A DNA stretch of 10,853 nt from Candidatus Solibacter sp. (GTDB taxonomy: Bacteria > Acidobacteriota > Terriglobia > Bryobacterales > Bryobacteraceae): the NCBI GenBank assembly GCA_017883355.1, contig JADGNS010000067.1, forward strand, positions 1 to 10,853, read 5' to 3'. Under the pieces are notes generated by a model. The model made no database searches, was not told the DNA's origin, and worked only from the letters and a program-made list of their open reading frames with translations. A program made the translations under genes and the position numbers. Below, piece after piece: positions 4,672 through 10,853 of the stretch (the stretch's first letter is position 1; each line of letters begins with the position of its first letter).

Positions 4672-6291
4672 ATGCGCTATCAGGTAATCGTACGACTGCT
4701 CCTGGCCGGCCTGTTCGCCGGCGCGCTCGTGGAGTTCGCGCAGGTAAGTCGCGAGGCCAGCCTTTCGGTGCGCATCGTCGACGCCCAAACCGGCCAGCCC
4801 ACGCCGGTGCGCGTGCGCCTGCGGAATGAAAAGGGCGAGCGCCCCAAGGTGCGCGGCGCCGTAGCCGTCTCCGAATCGGCGATCCCCATCCCGCGCCAGG
4901 CCATCGCGGTCATGTTCGGTACCAACGACCGAGCCGAAGGTTACGCCATCCAGCCCGACGGGTCCTTCTACGTCGATGGCTCGTTCGACGTGCGCCTGCC
5001 GCCAGGCACGTACCAGCTTGCCATTTCCAAGGGCTTCGAATACCTCCGCGAAACGCAAACCATCGAACTGAAGCCCGCTGGCTCGCTTACGCGCGAGTAC
5101 AAGATGCGCCGCTGGATGGACATGCCCGCGCGCGGCTGGTATTCGGCCGACGACCACATTCACCTGCGCCGCTCCCCCGCCGATAATCACGCCATCGCGC
5201 AGTGGATCGCCGCCGAAGACGTCCACGTGGGCAACCTCCTCCGCATGGGCGATTTCTGGACGACGTACTTCGAGCAGTACGCATTTGGCGATCGCGGGCG
5301 TTACACGGAGGCCGGACGCCTGCTATCCCCCGGGCAGGAGGAACCGCGCACGCCCGAAATCGGCCACACCATCTCCCTGGGCGCGAGCGATTTCGTCCGC
5401 ATGCAGCCGGACTATTATTCCTACGACAAGCTCTTCGACCGCGTGCACGCTCTCGGCGGCGTGACCGGGTTCGCCCACCAGGCGATGTCTTTCTACGGCT
5501 ATCGCGGCATGGCGCTGAACACGCTCCGCGGCAAGACGGACTTCCTGGAATTGGCGCAGTTCTGCGTGCCCGAAGGCCCTCTCGCAGTGCAGCACTACTA
5601 CGAGTTTCTGGACATGGGCTTCAAGCTCACCGCGCTGGCCGGCTCGGACTTTCCGTGGTGCGGGCTGGGGCCGGAATACGGCTTCACCGAGCCGCGCTTC
5701 GCGCAGATCGGCAATGCGCGATTTTACGCGTACGCAGGCGGCGCGCTGACCTTCGAGCGCTACATCGCGGCGCTCCAGGCAGGCCGCACCTTTGTCACCA
5801 CGGGCCCCATGCTCTTCCTTACCGTCAACGGCAAAATGCCGGGCGACGTCATCGACGTAGCCCCCGGCACCAGGCTCAAGATCTCCGCCGAGGCGTATGG
5901 CACCGGCGGCCAGGTGCCGCTGCGCGCCATCGAAATCGTAGGCCACAGCAAGGTACTGGCGCGCCGCGAGGGAAAAGACGTCGCGCACTTGACGGTCGAT
6001 CTCGAACTCCCCGTGGATCACGGCATCTGGATCGCGGCGAAGTGCGACGCCGGCCAAGGCCAGGTGGCGCACACCACGCCGGTCTACGTCACTGTGAACG
6101 GCGGCGGCTTCCACAATCCCCCGATGATGCGCCGGAATCTCGAAGTCGCCGAGGGCTATCTCAAGGAAGTGGAGCAGGACCTGGCGAATCCGGCGAGCAA
6201 CTTGGACCGCCAGGCGTCGCGCCATCGCGCGCAACTGGAGCGCCAGATCGCCGAGGCGCGGACTCAGTTGAAGACTATGGCGACTCGGTAG
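4672..6291 (+). CDS. Secreted CehA/McbA-family metallohydrolase
   Basis: A 539-residue protein. The N-terminus MRYQVIVRLLLAGLFAGALV is a signal peptide or anchor. Residues about 30-130 look like a carboxypeptidase regulatory-type beta domain (SVRIVDAQTGQPTPVRVRL, then LPPGTYQLAISKG). The PHP-like metal-dependent hydrolase part follows, with GWYSADDHIHL (D160, D161, H162, H164), GFAHQA (H269) and LAGSDFPW (D326), the order of metal ligands expected for the CehA/McbA group. A further beta domain and a charged helical tail (about 490-539) close the protein. CehA hydrolyses the carbamate carbaryl, but the family is broad and the substrate here cannot be read from the sequence; a role outside the cytoplasm is inferred from the signal. 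I chose ATG at 4672 because the signal starts there. An in-frame GTG at 4621 would add 17 unlikely residues. It is divergent from arsR, with no visible link to arsenic. Confidence 0.82.
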   Translation: MRYQVIVRLLLAGLFAGALVEFAQVSREASLSVRIVDAQTGQPTPVRVRLRNEKGERPKVRGAVAVSESAIPIPRQAIAVMFGTNDRAEGYAIQPDGSFYVDGSFDVRLPPGTYQLAISKGFEYLRETQTIELKPAGSLTREYKMRRWMDMPARGWYSADDHIHLRRSPADNHAIAQWIAAEDVHVGNLLRMGDFWTTYFEQYAFGDRGRYTEAGRLLSPGQEEPRTPEIGHTISLGASDFVRMQPDYYSYDKLFDRVHALGGVTGFAHQAMSFYGYRGMALNTLRGKTDFLELAQFCVPEGPLAVQHYYEFLDMGFKLTALAGSDFPWCGLGPEYGFTEPRFAQIGNARFYAYAGGALTFERYIAALQAGRTFVTTGPMLFLTVNGKMPGDVIDVAPGTRLKISAEAYGTGGQVPLRAIEIVGHSKVLARREGKDVAHLTVDLELPVDHGIWIAAKCDAGQGQVAHTTPVYVTVNGGGFHNPPMMRRNLEVAEGYLKEVEQDLANPASNLDRQASRHRAQLERQIAEARTQLKTMATR

Positions 6292-6302
6292 GGCGCCCCC
6301 TA
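6289..6302. repeat. Short inverted repeat joining two convergent stop codons
   Basis: TAGGG (6289-6293) and CCCTA (6298-6302) pair around CGCC. The plus-strand TAG of the metallohydrolase gene and the minus-strand TAG of the lipoprotein gene are its two ends, and only 8 bp separate the genes. The stem is short and lacks a T tract, so I do not call it a terminator. Confidence 0.4.
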
Positions 6303-6761
6303 TTGCCCCATCCGCCGGTCGCACTCCGCAATCCCGTCCTGCGCCAGTTTCAGCCGCCGCGCCGTCTCCGCGGTCTGCGGCTTCCAATTCTTCCACCGGC
6401 TCACATTCTTCTGAAACGCCAGCCGGGCCCACCCGTAGTTCTTGTTCCCCAGCAGCATCCCGGCATACATCTGATCCAGGTCCGACGCCGCTTCCAGGGC
6501 CGCCAGCGTAGGACGCGGAGCCGCCAGCAACCGCCCCGCCAGCGCCTGCCCTTTCGTGATCACCGCCGCCGCCTCATCGCCTTTCCCGCTACCCTCCAGC
6601 CCCTCCGCCTGGCGATTCATCGCCGCCAACTCCGCCGTCACCGGACCATACCATTCCTCGGTGACCGGATCCGGCGCCACCTTCGCCACCTTCGCCACCG
6701 GAGCCGGCGCCGGAGCGCACCCCACCGCCAGCACGGCGAGTATCATCACCATCCATCGCAT
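6300..6761 (-). CDS. Small lipoprotein of unknown function
   Basis: A 153-residue protein with a lipoprotein signal MRWMVMILAVLAVGC (lipobox AVGC, Cys15), then a Pro/Ala/Val-rich spacer (APAPAPVAKVAKVAP) and a mostly helical, charged domain. The most distinctive part is near the C-terminus, NYGWARLAFQKNVSRWKNWK, rich in Trp and Lys, followed by the helix TARRLKLAQDGIAECDRRM. I do not recognise a family. It should be anchored to a membrane facing the periplasm. I chose ATG at 6761 because the signal starts there; it is 1 nt after the TGA of the ABC-F gene, with no Shine-Dalgarno, so expression probably depends on reinitiation. The frame is open upstream to 6920, but that part is antisense-like overlap with the ABC-F gene. 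Confidence 0.75.
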   Translation of the reverse strand: MRWMVMILAVLAVGCAPAPAPVAKVAKVAPDPVTEEWYGPVTAELAAMNRQAEGLEGSGKGDEAAAVITKGQALAGRLLAAPRPTLAALEAASDLDQMYAGMLLGNKNYGWARLAFQKNVSRWKNWKPQTAETARRLKLAQDGIAECDRRMGQ

Positions 6762-6762
6762 A

Positions 6763-8400
6763 TCAGGAGTAGATGCCGGGCGCCTCGTGTCCCAGCCGTT
6801 GCACGTATTCCACATAGGACCCCGGATACACCACCGGATCGCGCTCCGTGCCGCTTTCCCCTCCCAGTTCCAGCACGCGCGACCCCAGCCCGCGCAAGAA
6901 CATGCGGTCGTGCGACACAAAAATCATCGTCCCTTCGAACCCCTTGAGCGCCTCCACCAGCATCTCCTTGGTCGCCAGATCCAGGTGATTCGTAGGTTCG
7001 TCCAGCACTAGGAAGTTCGGCGGGTTGTATAACATTCGCGCCATCGCCAGGCGCGATTTCTCGCCCCCCGACAGCGCCCGGATCTTCTTGTCCACGTCGT
7101 CCCCCGAAAACTGGAACGCCCCGGCCAGCGTCCGCAGCGAGCCCATGCCATCCTGCGGGAAATCCTGCTGGAGCTGTTCGATGATGGTCAGATCCCCATT
7201 CAGCACGTCCAGCGATTGCTGCGCGAAGTACCCCATATACAGGCTCGCGCCCAGCCGCACGCTGCCCGAATCGGGCGCCGCCGCGCCGGCGATCATTTTG
7301 AGCAGCGTCGTCTTCCCCGCCCCGTTCCTCCCCATCACGGCCCACCGCTCTCCGCGCCGGATCGTCAGGCTGAACCCGTCATAGATCACGCGCGCACCAT
7401 AGCGCTTGTGCAGATCTTCGATCACCGCCACCTGGTCGCCGGAGCGCGGCGGCACGCGGAACTCGAACTTCACCACCCGGCGTGTCTTGGGCAGTTCGAT
7501 CTTATCGATCTTGTCCAGCGCCTTGATGCGGCTCTGCACCTGCGCCGCTTTGGCCGCGTGCGTTTTGAAGCGCTCGATGAAGCGCTGCTCCTTGGCCAGC
7601 ATGGCCTGCTGCCGGGCGAACGCCGCCTGCTGATTGTTCTCGCGGATGGTGCGCTCGCGCTCGTAGAAATCGTAGTCGCCGGTGTAGGCAATGATCTCGC
7701 CGGAATCGATCTCGGCGATTTTGGTGACCGTGCGGTTCATGAACTCGCGGTCGTGCGACGTCATCAGCAGCGCGCCCGGGTAGCCCTTGAGAAATTGCTC
7801 CAGCCAGATGATGCTCTCGATGTCGAGGTGGTTCGTCGGTTCGTCCATCAGCAGCACGTCGGGCCGCCCCAGCAGCACGCGCGCCAGCCCGACCCGCATC
7901 TTCCAGCCCCCGGAGAGCGCCCCGACGTCGCCATCGATCTGGTCGTCCTTGAAGCCGAGCCCGTGCAGCACCTCGCGGGCCTGCGCCTCCAACTGGTAGC
8001 CGCCCAGATGTTCGTACGCCTCCTGTACCTCGCCGAAACGCTCCAGGATGCCATCCATGTCGCCGGCCTGCCCGGGATCTTCCATCGCCCTCTGCAAGCC
8101 CTCCAGCTCATGGTGCAGATCGCCCACCCGCCCGCTGCCGGCGATGGCCTCATCCAGCACGCTCCGGCCCGTCATCTCTTCCACGTCCTGCCGGAAATAC
8201 CCGATGGTGAGCTTCCTGGGAACCGAAACATCCCCTTCGTCCGGCACCTCCTCGCCCACCACCATGCGGAAGAGGGTCGTCTTGCCGGAGCCGTTGGGCC
8301 CCACCAATCCAACCTTCTCGCCGGGATTCAACTGAAAGGAAGCGTCAACGAAAACGAGCTGCTTGCCGTACTGCTTGTGGATGCCGGAGAAAGATATCAT
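6763..8400 (-). CDS. ABC-F family ATP-binding protein
   Basis: A 545-residue cytoplasmic protein with two ABC domains in tandem and no membrane segment, the ABC-F layout. Domain 1 has Walker A GPNGSGKTT (34-42), signature LSGGWKMRVGLAR and Walker B with LLMDEPTNHLD, then MTSHDREF. Domain 2 has GRNGAGKTT (357-365), LSGGEKSRLAMARM (from 443) and LDEPTNHLD (from 466), then VSHDRMF. Both sites keep the Glu after Walker B, so both look active. Between the domains is a long charged helical linker (QQAAFARQQAMLAKEQRFIERFKTHAAK), the part that reaches the ribosomal P-site tRNA in this family. ABC-F proteins bind the ribosomal E site and act in translation or in resistance to ribosome-targeting antibiotics; which applies is not visible. 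GGAG (8409-8406) is 5 nt before the ATG at 8400. The lipoprotein gene follows after 1 nt. Confidence 0.95.
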   Translation of the reverse strand: MISFSGIHKQYGKQLVFVDASFQLNPGEKVGLVGPNGSGKTTLFRMVVGEEVPDEGDVSVPRKLTIGYFRQDVEEMTGRSVLDEAIAGSGRVGDLHHELEGLQRAMEDPGQAGDMDGILERFGEVQEAYEHLGGYQLEAQAREVLHGLGFKDDQIDGDVGALSGGWKMRVGLARVLLGRPDVLLMDEPTNHLDIESIIWLEQFLKGYPGALLMTSHDREFMNRTVTKIAEIDSGEIIAYTGDYDFYERERTIRENNQQAAFARQQAMLAKEQRFIERFKTHAAKAAQVQSRIKALDKIDKIELPKTRRVVKFEFRVPPRSGDQVAVIEDLHKRYGARVIYDGFSLTIRRGERWAVMGRNGAGKTTLLKMIAGAAAPDSGSVRLGASLYMGYFAQQSLDVLNGDLTIIEQLQQDFPQDGMGSLRTLAGAFQFSGDDVDKKIRALSGGEKSRLAMARMLYNPPNFLVLDEPTNHLDLATKEMLVEALKGFEGTMIFVSHDRMFLRGLGSRVLELGGESGTERDPVVYPGSYVEYVQRLGHEAPGIYS

Positions 8401-8534
8401 CGAAACTCCAGGCTAGCAGGTTGACCCAGGCAGGCCGCGTCTATGGAACCCTGTGGGACGTGAAGATAAGATTGGACGCCCGGTGCAGCCTGTAGTGGAT
8501 TCGACCTGTCGGCGGTCTTTGATACGGGCGCGCA

Positions 8535-8562
8535 ATTATATTTAAAGGTGTGTGCATCCCAA
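8535..8562 (-). promoter_or_regulatory. Candidate promoter for the ABC-F/lipoprotein operon
   Basis: On the minus strand a perfect TATAAT (8540-8535) is preceded, after 16 nt, by TTGGGA (8562-8557; four of six). A start near 8528 would leave a leader of about 128 nt before the ATG at 8400. I see no strong hairpin or upstream ATG in that leader, so no attenuator of the kind found before some ABC-F resistance genes. Confidence 0.5.
8537..8542 (+). promoter_or_regulatory. Candidate -10 element of the propeller gene
   Basis: TATATT (five of six) overlaps the divergent TATAAT of the ABC-F promoter by four bases. A start near 8549 would give a leader of about 25 nt. No good -35 at the right distance; TTGATA at 8519-8524 is too close (12 nt). 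Confidence 0.35.
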
Positions 8563-8573
8563 GGCTTGAGCCA

Positions 8574-10598
8574 ATGATAAAGAGTATCTTGACATGGACG
8601 CTCTTGTTAACGGGCGTTTGTATCCTTCCGGCGTCGGCCGGGAACCAGATCCTGCTCCGCAATACCAGTCCCGCCGACGGTACACCACAAGTCCTCGCCG
8701 CCGACCGCAGTGGCCATATTTTCGTCATTTCGGCCCTCCAATCCGCCTCGGGGCAGTTCTCCTCACGGGTTGTCAAGCTGGATCTCGCTGGATCCCGGCT
8801 GGCGAGTATGGACATCGCCCAGGTGAGTCTCCCCACAGCCGCAGTGACTGACGCGCAAGGCAATCTGATTATTGCCGGCGACGCTGTATCGCCGACAGGC
8901 CTCGTTCTTTCGGAGGGCATCGTTCTGAAGGTCGACGCACAACTCCGGAATACACTGTTCGTAAGGTCGCTGCCGGCCGCCATTGGAGCGGTGACGGCGG
9001 ATGCCTCCGGGAATATCTACCTCACTGGCTCCACGTCCGATGCCAGTTTCCCCGTAACCACGGGTGCATACCAGACCAAACCCCCAGTCAAGGACATCTT
9101 TGGAACCGCGACATACGCCTTCCTCACCAAGCTCTCGCCCGGTGGCGACCAACTGCTCTATTCCACCTACTTTGGCGGCGACTACACCAATTGCATCGGC
9201 GGTAGTGCTTGCCTCGGCAAATTCGGTTACACAATCGGTACGGCCATTGCCGTGGACGCCTCGGGCGCGGTCGTAATTGGCGGGAACACCACAGCCTACA
9301 ACTTGCCCACGACTGCGGGCGCGCTCGCCACCACCTGTACCTGTAGCTACAGGAACAGCGCCGGGTTCGTCGCAAAGTTCCAACCGGACGGGGCGCAGCA
9401 GCTCCGCTGGTCAACATTTCTGACCACCTCGGTCTACCCGCCGCCTTACGAAGCCTCGTTCACGCTGAACGGCCTGGCCCTCGACCCGGCGGGCAATGTG
9501 ATTGTGGGCGGGAGCGGCCCCACCGGTCTGCCGGCCACTCCCGGAGCCCTCCAGCCATCGCTCGGAACCAACGACAACGCTGCTTTCCTCGCAAAGCTGA
9601 ACAACACAGGAACGGCTGCGATCTGGGGCACCTATTTTGGAGGCAGCCGCGTCACCCGTGTCAGCGCCCTCCGAGTAGACGTGCAGGGACGAGTGCTGTT
9701 CACCGGCCTGATATTAAACCCCTTCCAGCCGGCGCCTGCCAATGGAATCTCATCCAGTTTGCCCTACGTTGCGCGGCTGGCGAGCGACGGCGCCTCGCTG
9801 GTCGATTACTATGAAGGACCCGTTGGCCAGGATCTGGCGATCACTTCCGAGGGGGGATTCGCCGCCCTGGGCCAATCGCTCTGGATCGAGACCGCGAACC
9901 CCGGCCCCTCCTTGCTTGGGGTGACCAATAGCGCAGGCGGCGGATATTCCAGTACCGTGGTTCGCTGTGAGTTGGTCACACTTTACGGTATCGGGCTTGG
10001 CCCGGCAACCCCGATCAACGGCCAGGTGCAGAATGGCGCCTTCACTTCGTCGCTGGGAGGGTATCAAGTGCTGGTCGGCGGCGTGGCCGCGCCGCTGCTC
10101 TACGCGGATTCCAGGCAGATGAACATCGTAGTCCCCCGCGGCGTCGGCGTTGCGGCGCACGTCCAGGTTGTCACGCCGGCAGGAACCGTCGACGGCCCAA
10201 TCCTGTCCGTCCCCTATTCTGCCGTACCCGCCATTTTCCACGACAGCCAGACCGGTTTGGCCGCCGCCCTGAATCAGGATGGCAGCATCAACTCGCCTTT
10301 AAACCCTGCCAAACACGGTTCGGTTGTGACCTTGTTCGCGACCGGCGGCGGTGCCAACTACTTTGCCGATGGCGCCGTGGTTCCGATGGGAATCTACAAT
10401 GCGCCTGCCACTGTCTGGGCGGGCGACTCGCGTTCCTTCGAGGTTGTCTTCGCGGGAGACGCACCAGGCTTGGTAGCCGGCATCATGCAGATCAATCTCC
10501 GGCTGCCCGATTCGCTGCCACTTGGGGGTACGCTCACCTTCACCGTCGCGATCGGCGGAGTGTCTACCGGCCAGAACCAGATCGCCGTTACACCATAA
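8574..10598 (+). CDS. Secreted beta-propeller protein with Solibacter C-terminal domain
   Basis: A 674-residue exported protein. The signal peptide MIKSILTWTLLLTGVCILPA ends with a likely cut after ASA (22/23). Residues about 30-440 contain a repeated blade motif of the SBBP type (D..G.....G): AADRSGHIFV (42), TDAQGNLIIAG (92), TADASGNIYLTGST (141), AVDASGAVVIGG (226), ALDPAGNVIVGG (302), RVDVQGRVLFTG (367) and a weaker one near 423, fitting a six- or seven-bladed propeller. STYFGGDY and GTYFGGS are further repeat marks. Residues 449-674 (GVTNSAGGG to the end) are the TIGR03437-type domain known mainly from Solibacter. Cys207, Cys213, Cys255 and Cys257 could form disulfides outside the cell. 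Function is unknown; binding of a carbohydrate or cell-surface partner is only a guess. I chose ATG at 8574, where the signal begins, with AAGG 9 nt upstream; a GTG at 8550 would add eight polar residues. Confidence 0.88.
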   Translation: MIKSILTWTLLLTGVCILPASAGNQILLRNTSPADGTPQVLAADRSGHIFVISALQSASGQFSSRVVKLDLAGSRLASMDIAQVSLPTAAVTDAQGNLIIAGDAVSPTGLVLSEGIVLKVDAQLRNTLFVRSLPAAIGAVTADASGNIYLTGSTSDASFPVTTGAYQTKPPVKDIFGTATYAFLTKLSPGGDQLLYSTYFGGDYTNCIGGSACLGKFGYTIGTAIAVDASGAVVIGGNTTAYNLPTTAGALATTCTCSYRNSAGFVAKFQPDGAQQLRWSTFLTTSVYPPPYEASFTLNGLALDPAGNVIVGGSGPTGLPATPGALQPSLGTNDNAAFLAKLNNTGTAAIWGTYFGGSRVTRVSALRVDVQGRVLFTGLILNPFQPAPANGISSSLPYVARLASDGASLVDYYEGPVGQDLAITSEGGFAALGQSLWIETANPGPSLLGVTNSAGGGYSSTVVRCELVTLYGIGLGPATPINGQVQNGAFTSSLGGYQVLVGGVAAPLLYADSRQMNIVVPRGVGVAAHVQVVTPAGTVDGPILSVPYSAVPAIFHDSQTGLAAALNQDGSINSPLNPAKHGSVVTLFATGGGANYFADGAVVPMGIYNAPATVWAGDSRSFEVVFAGDAPGLVAGIMQINLRLPDSLPLGGTLTFTVAIGGVSTGQNQIAVTP

Positions 10599-10676
10599 CA
10601 GACACTGGCCTTGAGATTGAACCTTCGGGACGGAAGTCAACGCCACTCGGAAGCTGGGATTGTACCAGGATATCTG

Positions 10677-10693
10677 GGATGTCCGACACATCC
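10677..10693. repeat. Inverted repeat after the propeller gene
   Basis: GGATGT (10677-10682) and ACATCC (10688-10693) form a perfect 6-bp stem with a 5-nt loop CCGAC. It lies 79 bp past the stop codon with no T tract, so a terminator role is doubtful. Confidence 0.5.
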
Positions 10694-10696
10694 GGT

Positions 10697-10730
10697 AGAG
10701 ACCGCCAGAGACCGCCTGGGAACGCCTGGG
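10697..10730. repeat. Short tandem 10-bp repeats
   Basis: AGAGACCGCC occurs twice in tandem (10697-10706, 10707-10716). It merges into a second tandem of 9-10 bp, CGCCTGGG at 10713-10720 and 10723-10730. The 10-bp period equals about one helical turn. No function can be assigned. Confidence 0.6.
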
Positions 10731-10853
10731 TCAGTCTTGGAAAGCAGAGGGGGGACTTTCCGCGAGCACCGAAACGATGGGAGCCTTCGGCACCTCGACT
10801 GGCAACGTAACCACTCACAGGGGGCGTACTGTCCAGCGTGTCCCGCTACTGGC

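Larger units (their letters stand above)
10599..10853. other. Region after the propeller gene without a recognised gene
   Basis: These 255 bases hold no frame I can support. A frame from ATG at 10777 stays open to the window edge for 25 codons, but no ribosome site precedes it and the product is not recognisable. The hairpin and tandem repeats listed separately are the only structure seen. Confidence 0.5.

Noticed and set aside
5323..6432. 369-codon open frame on the minus strand
   Set aside because: It is antisense to the metallohydrolase gene, which has metal-ligand motifs and a signal peptide; no domain is visible in the minus-strand product.
5202..6947. 581-codon open frame on the plus strand
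   Set aside because: Its product is a run of Arg/Pro/His-rich low-complexity sequence, a frame shadow of the metallohydrolase gene, which then crosses the lipoprotein and ABC-F genes antisense.
7216..8424. 402-codon open frame on the plus strand
   Set aside because: It is antisense to the ABC-F gene, whose motifs are complete on the minus strand.
8441..8983. 180-codon minus-strand frame over the start of the propeller gene
   Set aside because: No recognisable domain or ribosome site, and it covers the signal peptide and first blades of the propeller protein in antisense.
10588..10818. 76-codon minus-strand frame in the right-hand gap
   Set aside because: No ribosome site, no recognised motif, and it runs into the end of the propeller gene; I could not support it as a gene.

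Overview
The window is a high-GC bacterial chromosomal segment, most likely from Acidobacteriota of the Solibacter/Bryobacter lineage. The main reason is the last gene: a secreted beta-propeller protein that ends in the roughly 225-residue domain typical of Solibacter (TIGR03437 type). A PknB-type kinase-fold protein with an Ala/Pro-rich tail, a bacterial CE15 glucuronoyl esterase and a secreted CehA/McbA-type metallohydrolase fit the same soil lineage. The assignment rests on recalled family features, not on a search.

Layout, left to right. (1) 1-1029, minus: the N-terminal 343 residues of a Ser/Thr kinase-like protein, cut by the window edge. Its active site is degraded at four or five key positions, so it is probably a pseudokinase. 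It has a strong Shine-Dalgarno and a good promoter at 1257-1285. (2) 1388-2644, plus: an exported CE15 esterase, flanked by two related GC-rich palindromes. (3) 2706-4558, minus: an arsenic resistance operon, arsR, acr3, arsC. arsR has a sigma70-like promoter, acr3 and arsC overlap by four bases, and a 25-bp dyad that fills the arsR-acr3 gap resembles the sequence before arsR. (4) 4672-6291, plus: a secreted CehA/McbA-type metallohydrolase, divergent from arsR. (5) 6300-8400, minus: an ABC-F ATPase followed after 1 nt by a small lipoprotein. (6) 8574-10598, plus: the secreted propeller protein, divergent from the ABC-F gene, with overlapping -10 elements between them. (7) 10599-10853: no convincing gene; a short hairpin and tandem 10-bp repeats.

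The only clear pathway is arsenic detoxification: ArsC reduces arsenate with thioredoxin, Acr3 exports arsenite, and ArsR senses arsenite. The other genes look like independent units. Three genes (esterase, arsR, metallohydrolase) lack a Shine-Dalgarno and have a -10-like hexamer 7-10 nt before the ATG, which suggests leaderless mRNAs. I found no tRNA, rRNA, CRISPR array, insertion sequence or phage gene. The observations most worth following are the pseudokinase, the Cys-Cys plus Cys arsenite site of ArsR with its duplicated operator-like sequence, the coupled ABC-F/lipoprotein pair, and the palindromes around the esterase gene.
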